NCBI RefSeq assembly: GCF_030812885.1
Contig: NZ_JAUSTO010000025.1
Span: 1 to 19,285 of the forward strand
From: Moryella indoligenes
Lineage (GTDB): Bacteria; Bacillota; Clostridia; Lachnospirales; Lachnospiraceae
DNA length: 19,285 bases
Direction of reading: 5' to 3'
Below, piece after piece: positions 5,946 through 14,788 of the stretch (position 1 is the first letter of the stretch; each line of letters starts with the position of its first letter). The notes below the pieces were generated by a model. It did no database searches. It was not told the origin of the DNA and was given only the letters and a program-made list of their open reading frames with translations. The translations under genes and the position numbers were made by a program.

Positions 5946-6407
5946 ATGGCAGAATTTAAAATTATTTCGACACAGGAAGAGTTTGATGCGGCGATCAGTG
6001 ATCGCCTGAAGAGGGAGCGGGAAACGGTCTCAAAAAAATATGAGGGATTCATAAGTAAAGAAGACCATGATAAGGCGCTGGGAGAACTGCAGCAGAAACT
6101 GGAAGAGACCTCAAAGGCAGCGGGTGAAAGCATGAAGGAAATCGAGTCCCTGAAAGCTCAGGCAAAACGGTACGAGACCAGCTCGGTAAAAATGAGGATT
6201 GCCAACGAAAAGGGACTTCCGTTCGGGCTGGCAGACCGGCTTTCCGGTGATACCGAGGAAGCTATTACAAAGGATGCAGAGGCGCTGAAGGCACTGATCG
6301 GTTCTGCTAAAGGGCCATCCGCGCCGCCAAAGTCAAGTGAACAGGGCGGCGGTAATGAAGTTGCCGCAGCTTACAAATCTATGCTTAACAATATCAAAGG
6401 AGAATAA
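5946..6407 (+). CDS. Capsid scaffolding protein (DUF4355-like)
   Basis: This 153-residue acidic, strongly helical protein has a coiled coil across about residues 15-85 (repeated E/K/L heptad-like pattern). A conserved KMRIANEKGLPFGLADRLSG block at about 79-98 is followed by a flexible tail rich in S, P and G. These are the hallmarks of DUF4355 scaffold proteins, always just before the major capsid gene, as here (2-base gap). It guides procapsid assembly and leaves before maturation. ATG at 5946 follows GGGAGAG. Confidence 0.85.
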   Translation: MAEFKIISTQEEFDAAISDRLKRERETVSKKYEGFISKEDHDKALGELQQKLEETSKAAGESMKEIESLKAQAKRYETSSVKMRIANEKGLPFGLADRLSGDTEEAITKDAEALKALIGSAKGPSAPPKSSEQGGGNEVAAAYKSMLNNIKGE

Positions 6408-6409
6408 TT

Positions 6410-7306
6410 ATGGGAGCATTGTCTAAAGGTACAAATTTTGATCCGGTGCTAGTTAAGGATCTGATCAACAAAGTAAAGGGTCATTCTTCGTTGTCTAAGC
6501 TCTGCGCGGCTACGCCAATCGAGTTTACCGGTCAGAAGGAATTTATATTTTCCATGGACAAGGAAATCGACATCGTAGCGGAGAACGGAGCAAAATCGCA
6601 CGGAGGAATTTCGGTTTCTCCGGTGACCATCGTGCCCATCAAGTTCGAGTATGGTGCCAGAGTTTCCAATGAATTTATCTATGCTGCTGATGAGGAGCAG
6701 ATTAAGATCTTACAGGCGTTCAATGACGGTTTCGCAAAGAAGATTGCTCGTGGTCTGGATCTGGCGGCTTTCCACGGTGTTAACCCCAGAACGGGGGCTG
6801 CATCGAATGTCGTAAACCAGAACGACTTCGACGATAAGATTACTTCCAAGATTGTCTATAACGCGGAGCATGCGGATGACAATTTGGATGCGGCTGTCGC
6901 TGCCGTGCTGGGGGCTGATGGAGATGTAACGGGAATTGCTATGTCTCCTGGATTTGCCTCTGCCATGTCGAAACTGAAGGTAAATGGTGTACCGCAGTAT
7001 CCGGAATTCCGATTTGGAGGAAAGCCTGCTTCCTTTGCGGGGCTTGCTTTGGATGTGAATAAGACAGTGGCAGATATGACCACTGTAGGAACGGCGTCCT
7101 ATTGTTATGTAGGAGACTTTGCACATGCTTTCAAGTGGGGCTATGCGAAGGAAATCCCGCTGAAGGTAATTGAGTACGGCTGTCCGGATAACGACACAGA
7201 GGCCGGGGATCTTCAGGGACACAACCAGGTGTATCTGCGGGCCGAGGTCTTTTTAGGATGGGGAATCCTGCTCCCTGAGTCCTTTGCGAAAATCCATACC
7301 GCCTGA
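6410..7306 (+). CDS. Major capsid protein, HK97 fold
   Basis: This 298-residue protein is typical of HK97-fold shell proteins that use a separate scaffold. The N-arm is short, the E-loop region holds EFIFSMDKEIDIVAENGAK, the spine helix holds EQIKILQAFNDGFAKKIARGLDLAAFHGV, and the A-domain carries GIAMSPGFASAMSKLK. A C-terminal beta region ends in YLRAEVFLGWGILLPESFAKI. No protease gene is present and no long cleavable N-terminal delta domain is visible, in agreement with the DUF4355 scaffold upstream. It starts at ATG 6410 after AAAGGAGAA. Confidence 0.93.
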   Translation: MGALSKGTNFDPVLVKDLINKVKGHSSLSKLCAATPIEFTGQKEFIFSMDKEIDIVAENGAKSHGGISVSPVTIVPIKFEYGARVSNEFIYAADEEQIKILQAFNDGFAKKIARGLDLAAFHGVNPRTGAASNVVNQNDFDDKITSKIVYNAEHADDNLDAAVAAVLGADGDVTGIAMSPGFASAMSKLKVNGVPQYPEFRFGGKPASFAGLALDVNKTVADMTTVGTASYCYVGDFAHAFKWGYAKEIPLKVIEYGCPDNDTEAGDLQGHNQVYLRAEVFLGWGILLPESFAKIHTA

Positions 7307-7308
7307 TC

Positions 7309-7560
7309 ATGAAATACAGGCATAAGATTACCAGAACGGTTATAGAGATTACGTCAGAATTAGAAGGTGAGAGTTGGGAGGCCCTGGAGGCCTCTCAGCC
7401 TTCTTCTGAGCAGGAATCTGACTTGATCTCTGAAGAAGATATATCTTCCCACACCAAGGAAATGCCAGAAGAGGAAGTTGCACCGGTGCAACCGGAAGAG
7501 GGAAAGCAAAAGCCTGAAACTACCAAGGCTGTCTCAAGAAAGCGAAAGGTGAAAAAATGA
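7309..7560 (+). CDS. Small acidic post-capsid protein
   Basis: This 83-residue protein begins with a short folded-looking segment (MKYRHKITRTVIEITSELEG, then SWEAL). The remainder is disordered and rich in E, S, P and Q, with a very basic C-terminus (SRKRKVKK). Small proteins with this opening are common directly after the capsid gene in Clostridia phages, but their role is not established to my knowledge. It overlaps the next gene by 4 bases (ATGA). Confidence 0.65.
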   Translation: MKYRHKITRTVIEITSELEGESWEALEASQPSSEQESDLISEEDISSHTKEMPEEEVAPVQPEEGKQKPETTKAVSRKRKVKK

Positions 7561-8000
7561 TCCCATTCGCGCTGCCAAATGATGTAGTTAAACTGAAAAG
7601 AAATTTAACAGCTGAAGAGCTTGATCGATTGCAAGACACGGAGATGCCGGATGGGAGTGTACAGCCGGGGCTTCTGCAGATCATTTCAGACGCGCTGCGG
7701 TATGAAGCGCAGAAGGTGGGAAAAGACCTTGACGCCATGGTGCAGAAGAACACGTTCCTTGGCAATGTGGCGAGGTCGGTCACCGTAGATATCGCAATGC
7801 GGGAGTTAATGACATCTACAGATCACGAGCCGATGACACAGCTGACGGAATCGGCACTCGGGTACAGTATGTCGGGAACTTTTCTCAGTCCGGGAGGAGG
7901 TTTGTTCATTAAGCGTGATGAACTGAAGCGGTTGGGACTGATGCGGCAGCGGTATGGGGTTCTTGAGCAGTGGTCGTCAGAAGGGGAAATATGGCATTGA
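7557..8000 (+). CDS. Head-tail connector, Gp19/Gp15/Gp42 family
   Basis: This 147-residue protein contains the family signature near its end: SMSGTFLSPGGGLFIKRDEL followed by KRLGL and QRYGVLE. Upstream is a helical portion (ISDALRYEAQKVGKDLDAMV). Members form the adaptor ring below the portal, equivalent to SPP1 gp15. The next gene starts inside its final codons. Confidence 0.85.
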   Translation: MIPFALPNDVVKLKRNLTAEELDRLQDTEMPDGSVQPGLLQIISDALRYEAQKVGKDLDAMVQKNTFLGNVARSVTVDIAMRELMTSTDHEPMTQLTESALGYSMSGTFLSPGGGLFIKRDELKRLGLMRQRYGVLEQWSSEGEIWH

Positions 8001-8329
8001 TCAAAGGGATAACAGTTCTTCTTCATAATCAGATTCAGGACGGTGAGGACCCGTTTGGAGCACCTGTTTATCGTGAGATGACGATCAAGGTTCCGAATGT
8101 ATTAGTCGGAGAGCCCACATCGCAGCAGATTGTGGACATGATGAGCCTGTATGGCAAACGAGCGCAGTACACGCTCGCACTTCCGAAGGGGGATGACCAT
8201 GTGTGGGAAGATCAGATCGTTGAATTTTTTGGAGACAGGTGGAGAGTATTCACCAAGCCGGTTATGGGAATTGAAAAGAATATTCCGTTAGACTGGAACG
8301 CTAAGGTGATGGTGGAACGGTATGAGTGA
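7991..8329 (+). CDS. Head closure / minor capsid protein (SPP1 gp16-like)
   Basis: This 112-residue, beta-rich protein contains the pattern YTLALPKGDDHVWEDQIVEF followed by FGDRWRVF, typical of head-completion (stopper) proteins that close the connector. ATG at 7991 is taken because AAGGGGAA lies just upstream; an in-frame ATG at 7970 has no site. It overlaps the upstream gene by 10 bases and the next by 8. Confidence 0.75.
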   Translation: MALIKGITVLLHNQIQDGEDPFGAPVYREMTIKVPNVLVGEPTSQQIVDMMSLYGKRAQYTLALPKGDDHVWEDQIVEFFGDRWRVFTKPVMGIEKNIPLDWNAKVMVERYE

Positions 8330-8570
8330 CAAGTTCAAGATTAAGCTGAACACCGCTGGGGTTGGAGAACTGCTGAAATCAGTCGACATGCAGGATGCCT
8401 TGTCAACACTTGCTCAAGGCTATGCTGCTCGCCTTGGGGCGAAGTATAAGGCCGAACCGGTGTATATAGGAAAGACAAGACCGAATGTGCAGATTGGGCA
8501 GGTCATTTTCTCTATGGATGATGGGGAAAAGAAACATAACCACCTGCTGAAGGGGTTACAGCATGATTGA
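8322..8570 (+). CDS. Tail-completion-type protein, HK97 gp10-like (short)
   Basis: This 82-residue protein occupies the position of the HK97 gp10-like or minor capsid gene, between head closure and tail terminator. It contains LNTAGVGELLKSVDMQDALS and ends with a DDGEKKHNHLLKGLQHD tail. Gp10-family members are normally 110-150 residues, so this is a short form, as in some Clostridia phages. Assignment relies on order and weak resemblance. Confidence 0.6.
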   Translation: MSDKFKIKLNTAGVGELLKSVDMQDALSTLAQGYAARLGAKYKAEPVYIGKTRPNVQIGQVIFSMDDGEKKHNHLLKGLQHD

Positions 8571-8901
8571 GGTTACGGTTAGAGATTATCTGGAAGAAAA
8601 ACTGGGTGTTCCGGTATATATGAAGTTCCCGCCAAGGCCTCCGGAGTCATTCTTGGTGATCCAGAAGACTGGATCCAGTAAGAGGAATTACCTGTGTACA
8701 GCGACTATGGCGATCCAGAGTGTGAATACAAGGTTGTATGCTGCAGCACAACTGAACGAACAGGTAAAGGCAGCAATGGAGAGTATCCGGGATGATCTGG
8801 ATGAGATTGTCTCTGCGTCGCTGAACTCTGATTACGATTACACTGATCCATCCATGAAACGGTATAAATATCAGGCCGTTTTTGTGGTGGTGCACTATTG
8901 A
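8563..8901 (+). CDS. Tail terminator-like protein
   Basis: This 112-residue alpha/beta protein opens MIEVTVRDYLEEKLGVPVYM, has a central helix (AAQLNEQVKAAMESI) and ends in the beta strand YKYQAVFVVVHY. This is the layout of tail terminator proteins (SPP1 gp17, lambda gpU-like) that cap the tail tube. It sits immediately before the tail tube gene and overlaps its predecessor by 8 bases. Confidence 0.7.
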   Translation: MIEVTVRDYLEEKLGVPVYMKFPPRPPESFLVIQKTGSSKRNYLCTATMAIQSVNTRLYAAAQLNEQVKAAMESIRDDLDEIVSASLNSDYDYTDPSMKRYKYQAVFVVVHY

Positions 8902-8914
8902 TGGAGGTAAATAT

Positions 8915-9469
8915 ATGTCTGATGCAAGAAATGTAACATCTGGCAAGCCGAAAGTAGGAGGGGCAATCTTCAGGGCGCCTCTGGGCAGTAAGCTGCCGAC
9001 AGACGCAAAGAGCCCTCTTGATGAGGCCTTTATCGGTCTGGGTTATGCGTCTGAAGATGGGGTAAAGAATGCCAATTCACCGGAGACGGATAATATTCAC
9101 GCCTGGGGCGGAGATACTGTAATGACCACCCAGAAGTCCAAGGAGGACAGTTACCAGTTCACCCTGATCGAGGCGCTTAACGTGGAGGTGCTGAAGAATA
9201 CCTACGGAGACAAGAATGTCACTGGCACCCTGGAGACAGGCATTACCATTAAGGCTAACGCCACCGAACAGGAAGGTCACGCCTTTGTGATCGATATGAT
9301 CATGAGGGGCGATGTCATCAAGAGGGTGGTGATCCCCAATGGCAAGGTAACCAAGGTGGGGGATGTGGTTTACAAGGACAATGATGTCATTGGTTATGAT
9401 ACTACACTGACCTTGACGCCGGATGAGCAGGGCAACACCCATTATGAGTACATTGTGAAGTCTGTCTGA
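8915..9469 (+). CDS. Major tail tube protein
   Basis: This 184-residue protein has the tail-tube pattern: N-terminal KVGGAIFRAPLGSKLPTDA, the FIGLGYASEDGVKN turn, the DSYQFTLIEALNVEVLKNTYG segment and a C-terminal TLTLTPDEQGNTHYEYI strand. Hexamer rings of this protein stack into the non-contractile tube. ATG at 8915 follows TGGAGGTAA; the open frame extends to 8882 without a better site. Confidence 0.88.
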   Translation: MSDARNVTSGKPKVGGAIFRAPLGSKLPTDAKSPLDEAFIGLGYASEDGVKNANSPETDNIHAWGGDTVMTTQKSKEDSYQFTLIEALNVEVLKNTYGDKNVTGTLETGITIKANATEQEGHAFVIDMIMRGDVIKRVVIPNGKVTKVGDVVYKDNDVIGYDTTLTLTPDEQGNTHYEYIVKSV

Positions 9470-9483
9470 AAGAGAGATAAAGC

Positions 9484-9774
9484 ATGATTGATGGAAAGAC
9501 AAGCTCAGGATTTAGATTTAGGGTCTATGAGAAGGCTATTCATGATTTCCGCTTTCTCATGGCCTATAAAGGACTGAAAGCAAAGGACCAGGATAAGAAT
9601 ACAGAGGCCAGTGTGGATCTGGTTCTGATCATCCTGGGAGAAGATCAGACAGAGAAGCTGATGAAACATGTGGCGGATAAGTATGGTAATGTACCGGCAG
9701 AAAGAATCTACTCGGAGCTGGGTGAGATTATTGCCACCATTTCAAAGGCGGACAAACAGACAAAAAAATCCTAA
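9484..9774 (+). CDS. Tail assembly chaperone, G form
   Basis: This 96-residue protein (SSGFRFRVYEKAIHDFRFLM near the start) sits between tail tube and tape measure, where siphophages carry the G/T chaperone pair. It coats the tape measure during tail assembly. It ends KQTKKS; the AAAAAAA run just before the stop is a -1 slippery sequence that also yields a longer G-T product. Confidence 0.85.
   Translation: MIDGKTSSGFRFRVYEKAIHDFRFLMAYKGLKAKDQDKNTEASVDLVLIILGEDQTEKLMKHVADKYGNVPAERIYSELGEIIATISKADKQTKKS
9762..9768 (+). promoter_or_regulatory. Programmed -1 frameshift site A AAA AAA
   Basis: The zero frame reads ACA AAA AAA TCC TAA. Slipping back one base at 9762-9768 continues as ATC CTA ATC CTC GCC GAC ATG, which is open and enters the downstream frame. 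The product is 95 + 132 = 227 residues. Lambda-type G/GT frameshifting is established for this gene pair; use of this exact heptamer is inferred. Confidence 0.8.
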
Positions 9775-10166
9775 TCCTCGCCGACATGCTTTCTGAATGT
9801 GAAGATGAGCTGCTCTGTGATCTGGCCGAGGTATACCACATATATGATTATCAGTCGCTACGGGTTGATCTGGTGGCGACTTTTGCTTGTGGTTTGCGGG
9901 AAGATTCCAGAACCATGATGGCTCTGTCCGGGAATAAGGTATCTGTAGATACTTTTTTGAAGGCAACTATGGCAGACAGGCTGAATGATCTGGCTTGGAT
10001 GCAGACAGAAGACGGACAAAGAGGTGTGAATCGCCCCGGATCCATTTTGCAGAAGCTGATGGGAACAGAGGAAGAGCAGGAGCAGCTCATGACATTTGGC
10101 AGCGGCGAGGAGTACGAGATGTATAGGGAAAAATTGCTGAGGGGAGATGCCAATGGCAGGAATTGA
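9768..10166 (+). CDS. Tail assembly chaperone, T extension (DUF5361-like), made as a G-T fusion
   Basis: The T part matches DUF5361 proteins (ECEDELLCDLAEVYHIYDYQ, then SGNKVSVDTFLKATMADRLN). It has no ribosome binding site of its own before ATG 9786, consistent with production through the frameshift from 9484. The fusion recruits tube protein while G coats the tape measure. Its 3' end overlaps the tape measure start by 14 bases. Confidence 0.8.
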   Translation: MLILADMLSECEDELLCDLAEVYHIYDYQSLRVDLVATFACGLREDSRTMMALSGNKVSVDTFLKATMADRLNDLAWMQTEDGQRGVNRPGSILQKLMGTEEEQEQLMTFGSGEEYEMYREKLLRGDANGRN

Positions 10167-12096
10167 ACTGGCGAAAGCCTATGTACAGGTAATCCCCTCT
10201 GCTAAAGGAATAAAAGAAAAGCTGAAAGAGGAGATGGAGGGCCCTTCCCGGGAGGAAGGAGAGAAGAGTGGCACTGCGATCGGAACGGGCCTGGTAGGGA
10301 AATTGAAGGGGATACTTGCGGCGGCGGGAATTGCAGCAGCTGTGAAAACCGCCCTGGATGCCGGAGGCGCTCTGCAGCAGTCCTTTGGCGGACTGGATAC
10401 TATCTATGAGTCTGCCGCAGGGAAAGCAAAGGAATATGCTGCACAGGCAGCGGCGGCCGGTATTTCATCAAATACTTACGCAGAACAGGCTGTATCCTTT
10501 GGCGTTGCCTTGAAGAGCTCGCTGGGTGGTGATGCAGTAGCAGCCGCAGAGGCAGCAAATAAGGCCATACTGGATATGGCAGACAACTCTGCAAAGATGG
10601 GTACTGATATAGGTGATATACAGAATGCCTATCAGGGCTTTGCTAAGGGAAACTATACCATGCTGGACAACTTGAAGCTGGGCTATGGTGGAACAAAGCA
10701 GGGCATGCAGCAGCTTTTGGATAAAGCAAATGAGCTGAATGCCGCCCAAGGGAAGAATACAAATTATTCTATCGAATCCTTTGCAGACATCGTGGATGCA
10801 ATCCATACTGTTCAGGACAATCTGGGCATTGCCGGTGTGGCAGCGGAGGAGGCAAAAACTACATTGAGCGGATCATTAACCGCTATCAAGGCCTCCTTTG
10901 AGAATGTGTTGGCGGGGCTGACATTGGGCCAGGATATTAAGCCTGCTCTGGCACAGCTGGCCACATCTATATCTGATTTTGTAGTCGGGAACCTTCTGCC
11001 TATGGTTATGAACCTCATAGGTGGATTGCTCCCGGCTATTGTTGTATTTATGCAGACAATGTATCCGCAGTTGATTGCAGAGCTCCTGAACGGAGTAACG
11101 CAGATTACAACCGCCTTGCAGACGCAGTTTCCGGCATTCCTGCAGAGCGGTGTAGATATGATTAACAACATGATCAATGGTTTCCTCCAAGGACTGCCAG
11201 AAGCTATTACAGGAGGAGGCGAGATAGTAACGGGCCTGCTGGACTCTATCCTGGATGCCATTCCGCAACTTCTGGATGCTGGAGTACAGCTGATTCAAAA
11301 CTTAGCGAATGGATTCCAGCGGAATGGCCCCGCAATATATGAGGCTGTAGCACAGGCATTGACAAATATCATCAATACGATTGGGCAGCATTTGCCGGGT
11401 ATTCTTAGCAAGGGAGTAGAACTGATCGGGGCCATGGCCTCAGGAATTCTGCAAAACCTCCCTACAGTGCTATCCGGAATGGCTACAGTGCTAACAGCGG
11501 TTGTTGCTGCTATAGCCTCTAACCTGCCGACAATTCTGGCAAAGGGTATCGAACTGATTGGAAAGTTGGCCGCTGGTATTATCCAGGGCTTGCCGACGGT
11601 GGCAGCTACGGTACCAAAGATCTTTTCAGAGATTGTAAGTAAGTTTGCAAGTCATGACTGGGGAAGCATAGGTAGCGACCTGATCAAGGGAATTGCCAAG
11701 GGCATTACCGGGGCGGCCGGCCAAATCGTGGAAGCGGCAAAGGATGCGGCGAAAAAAGCTTTCGAAGGAGCCAAGAATTTTCTGGGTATTCAGTCCCCGT
11801 CTAGGCTCTTCAGAGACGAGGTGGGGCGCTATATGGCTCTGGGCATGGCGGAGGGCATGACGGAAAATGCCTCAGCCGTTACCGGAGCTGTGGAGGGACT
11901 GTCCACTGGGGCTTATGATCTGGCCAGTAACAGGGCTATGAGCTTTAGACCGGGATCCCAGACAACCAACAGAGCCGGTGCGACCATCAACATAAACGTT
12001 TATGGCGCGAAAGGTCAGGATGAAGAAGAGCTGGCTGATGAAGTGCATGAGAGACTGACGAGGACATTTATCCGAAAAGAGGCAGTATTCGCATGA
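10153..12096 (+). CDS. Tape measure protein
   Basis: This 647-residue protein sets tail length. The N-terminus (GIELAKAYVQVIPSAKGIKE) and the Ala-rich block IYESAAGKAKEYAAQAAAAG are typical. At about residues 327-485 are four tandem ~44-residue repeats of the form LPxILxKGVELIxxxAxGILQxLP. The conserved segment AFEGAKNFLGIQSPSRLFRD, then VGRYMALGMAEGM, lies near the C-terminus. ATG at 10153 is preferred over 10147 because GGGGAG at 10141-10146 touches the earlier one. No lysozyme or peptidase domain is visible. The length is small for the family, predicting a tail near 100 nm at about 0.15 nm per residue. Confidence 0.93.
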   Translation: MAGIELAKAYVQVIPSAKGIKEKLKEEMEGPSREEGEKSGTAIGTGLVGKLKGILAAAGIAAAVKTALDAGGALQQSFGGLDTIYESAAGKAKEYAAQAAAAGISSNTYAEQAVSFGVALKSSLGGDAVAAAEAANKAILDMADNSAKMGTDIGDIQNAYQGFAKGNYTMLDNLKLGYGGTKQGMQQLLDKANELNAAQGKNTNYSIESFADIVDAIHTVQDNLGIAGVAAEEAKTTLSGSLTAIKASFENVLAGLTLGQDIKPALAQLATSISDFVVGNLLPMVMNLIGGLLPAIVVFMQTMYPQLIAELLNGVTQITTALQTQFPAFLQSGVDMINNMINGFLQGLPEAITGGGEIVTGLLDSILDAIPQLLDAGVQLIQNLANGFQRNGPAIYEAVAQALTNIINTIGQHLPGILSKGVELIGAMASGILQNLPTVLSGMATVLTAVVAAIASNLPTILAKGIELIGKLAAGIIQGLPTVAATVPKIFSEIVSKFASHDWGSIGSDLIKGIAKGITGAAGQIVEAAKDAAKKAFEGAKNFLGIQSPSRLFRDEVGRYMALGMAEGMTENASAVTGAVEGLSTGAYDLASNRAMSFRPGSQTTNRAGATININVYGAKGQDEEELADEVHERLTRTFIRKEAVFA

Positions 12097-12797
12097 GACA
12101 CTATTTTAACTTTGCTGGTGTAGATTCCAGAAGCTTCGGAACCTATCTGGCATTATCTAATGCCTTTGACGCGCCGGAGCGTAACATAGAGATAGTGACA
12201 GTGCCAGGCAGAAACGGCACGTTAACACTCCTGGATGGCAGCTATGCTAATTTTAAACTTGAAACAACAGTTTATACTCCTAAGGACATGCAGAGAAATT
12301 TGGGCGGTCTGAGGGCCTTCCTACTGTCACAAAATGGTTACTGTCGATATGAGGAGACTATCCACCCTATGGAGTGCAGGTTGGCCAGATATAAGGGACC
12401 TTTCGAGGTGGTGTCATCTGACAGAGTAGGGGCAGCGGTCAGGCTGACCTTTGATTGCAGGCCGGAACGCTTCCTGAAAAGCGGAGAGCATGTTGTAACA
12501 CTGAAAAGCGGACAGAGCCTGTTCAATCCAACACTTTATTCTGCAAGGCCCCTGATCAGAGTGTACGGTAAGGGTGAAATTACAACTGGAGGTGTGACCA
12601 TAACCATCAACAAGACATCAGGGATATATACGGACCTGGACTGTGATCTTCAGGAGGCCTATACGGGCAGCACAAACTGCAATAGTAATATAACACTGAA
12701 TAACGGGGAGTTTCCCAGCTTGGGAGCAGGTGAACAGGTTATCAGCTATAAAGGACTGACAAGAGTGGAGGTTATTCCTCGCTGGTGGACTTTATGA
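12093..12797 (+). CDS. dit: Distal tail protein (Dit)
   Basis: This 234-residue protein belongs to the siphovirus tail component family. The start MRHYFNFAGVDSRSFGTYLA is characteristic, followed by EIVTVPGRNGTLTLLDGSYA, the belt region of Dit hexamers. A galectin-like C-terminal domain (about 140-234) is beta-rich. It forms the hub joining tube to baseplate. It overlaps the tape measure gene and the next gene by 4 bases each. Confidence 0.9.
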   Translation: MRHYFNFAGVDSRSFGTYLALSNAFDAPERNIEIVTVPGRNGTLTLLDGSYANFKLETTVYTPKDMQRNLGGLRAFLLSQNGYCRYEETIHPMECRLARYKGPFEVVSSDRVGAAVRLTFDCRPERFLKSGEHVVTLKSGQSLFNPTLYSARPLIRVYGKGEITTGGVTITINKTSGIYTDLDCDLQEAYTGSTNCNSNITLNNGEFPSLGAGEQVISYKGLTRVEVIPRWWTL

Positions 12798-14788
12798 TAC
12801 CGATTTTGTTTGACCAGAAAGAGACTGATTTTACCAGTAATGGCATTGGGCGATTGTCGGATGCGGTCTCGTGTAAAGTGACAGAGGAAAGAAACGGGAA
12901 ATTTGAACTGAAGATGGAGTACCCGGTCACAGGGGCACATTTCGGGGATATCAAGTATTCAGCCATTATTGTGGCTGTACCTGCTCAGGGCAGAAAGCAG
13001 CAGGCCTTCCGGATCTATGACGTCAGTAAGGAGTTGAACGGAAGGGTGAAGGTATATGCCGAACATATCAGCTACCAGTTGTCATTTGTGCCGCTGATCC
13101 CATTTACAGCTGGATCGCTGAAGCAGACTATGGAAAGCTTAAATAAAATGGCAGCAGAGCCCTGCCCGTTTACATTTAAGGCTGACTTTGATGCGAACAG
13201 TTCTTTTGCCATGCCAGCACCTTCTTCTATCCGGTCATATCTGGGAGGACGTAGAGGTTCAATCCTGGACATCTATGGTGGGGAGTATGAGTGGGACAAT
13301 TACGCAGTAACCCTGCACAAGGCTAGAGGAGCAGACAGGGGGGTATCTATTGCTTACGGAAAGAACCTGACGCAGCTCCAGCAGGAAGAGAACATTGCCA
13401 ATACTTATACCGGTATCTACCCGTACTATAAGGGATCGGATGAGGACAATGCCCAGATGATCACCTTGCCGGAGAAGGTTTTGCAGAGTGAGAACGCGGG
13501 GAAATTCCCATACCATCGAACGGTGGTAAAAGATTTCAGTTCAGAATTTGAGAGCCTTCCCACCGTGGATCAGCTTAGAAACTATACAAAGCAATACATG
13601 AAAGCTAACCGGATCGGTGTGCCTGCAGTCAACCTGAAGGTTGGCTTTATTAATCTGGCAGATACGGAAGAGTATAAGGACATCATTCAGCTGGAGCAGG
13701 TGAGTCTGTGTGATACGGTATCTATCAGGTTTGCAAAGTTGGGGGTAGATACCAAGGCAAAGGTGATCACAACAACGTGGGATGTGCTGAAAGATCGGTA
13801 TGTATCCATTGAACTGGGAGATGCCAGAAGCACGCTTGCGGATACGGTAGAACAGCAGATAGGGCAGGCTGTGGCGGTGCTGCCGACCATTAATCAGGTT
13901 CAGGGAAAGATAGATCGGGCGACAGGCGTGCTCAATGCTGGCCTGGGTGGCCATGTCATTATTAATCGCAATGAGCAGGGCTGGGCAAATGAGATTCTTT
14001 TCATGGACAGCGCAAATGCAGCGCTTGCTCACAACGTGTTGCGGATCAACCAGCATGGGCTTGGATTCAGTACAACAGGCTATGGAGGCCCATACAGAAA
14101 CGCATGGACAATTGACGGAGAACTGGACGCAGATTTCATACGCTCTGGATCTATCGTCCTCGGTGGTAAGACATACAATCAAACCGGAGAAATCATCGTG
14201 AAGGATGGTTCCGGTAGGGTGGTCTGCCGAATGGGGCAGGATGGGGTAATCATAAGTTCCGGGAAAATACAGTCTCCATCGATTGAAGGCGGGAGCATAT
14301 CAATTGGGGAAAACTTTAAGGTGGATTCTTCTGGAGCATTAACCGCGAATAATGGTTTGTATAAAGGATCAATCGAGGGCTCGGAGATCAAGGGCGGAAG
14401 AATCGAGGGGGCTGAGATTGAGGCCGGCACTGGATTGTTCCATGCCGACGACGAAGAAGTGCGCCTGGGGCCTTTCTTTACGTTTTCTACAATCGAAGGG
14501 GATTACATCGCACTTAAAGAGCAGGAGGCCGGACTTGGAAGCAACAGAGATTTCCATTTTTGGACTGGATGGTCCGGAGGCTACCCGAACGTTCAGGATC
14601 CGGAAGATGTGCTGCATGCGTACGGCACTGTTATCACAAAGGATCATATGTATGCGCAGGAAATGTATCTGTCCGATCCGATTTTTGAAGGTCGCAAAGG
14701 CTGGTGGGGAGTTGGAGAGAGCATCGCTGACATTTATAGCCGTATCAGGCGGCTGGAGGAAGCGGAGGGAAATGGAGAAGTAGAATGA
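12794..14788 (+). CDS. Tail-associated endopeptidase-type protein (Tal, prophage endopeptidase tail family)
   Basis: This 664-residue protein starts MIPILFDQKETDFTSNGIGR, the usual opening of Tal/gp44-like tail proteins. ATG at 12794 forms ATGA with the Dit stop; a GTG at 12785 is an alternative. Residues 1-350 form the hub domains (GGEYEWDNYAVTLHKARGAD; STLADTVEQQIGQAV at the end of that part). From about 380 the protein is beta-rich. Residues 490-550 carry short repeats (SIEGGSISIG, SIEGSEIKGGRIEGAEIEAG) like a beta-helix or trimeric shaft. It caps the tail tip. I see no clear peptidase catalytic set in the C-terminus, so enzymatic activity is uncertain. Confidence 0.85.
   Translation: MIPILFDQKETDFTSNGIGRLSDAVSCKVTEERNGKFELKMEYPVTGAHFGDIKYSAIIVAVPAQGRKQQAFRIYDVSKELNGRVKVYAEHISYQLSFVPLIPFTAGSLKQTMESLNKMAAEPCPFTFKADFDANSSFAMPAPSSIRSYLGGRRGSILDIYGGEYEWDNYAVTLHKARGADRGVSIAYGKNLTQLQQEENIANTYTGIYPYYKGSDEDNAQMITLPEKVLQSENAGKFPYHRTVVKDFSSEFESLPTVDQLRNYTKQYMKANRIGVPAVNLKVGFINLADTEEYKDIIQLEQVSLCDTVSIRFAKLGVDTKAKVITTTWDVLKDRYVSIELGDARSTLADTVEQQIGQAVAVLPTINQVQGKIDRATGVLNAGLGGHVIINRNEQGWANEILFMDSANAALAHNVLRINQHGLGFSTTGYGGPYRNAWTIDGELDADFIRSGSIVLGGKTYNQTGEIIVKDGSGRVVCRMGQDGVIISSGKIQSPSIEGGSISIGENFKVDSSGALTANNGLYKGSIEGSEIKGGRIEGAEIEAGTGLFHADDEEVRLGPFFTFSTIEGDYIALKEQEAGLGSNRDFHFWTGWSGGYPNVQDPEDVLHAYGTVITKDHMYAQEMYLSDPIFEGRKGWWGVGESIADIYSRIRRLEEAEGNGEVE

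Noticed and set aside
13541..14182. Long minus-strand open frame opposite the Tal gene
   Set aside because: It is a shadow of the strongly supported plus-strand gene, with no start signal and low-complexity composition.
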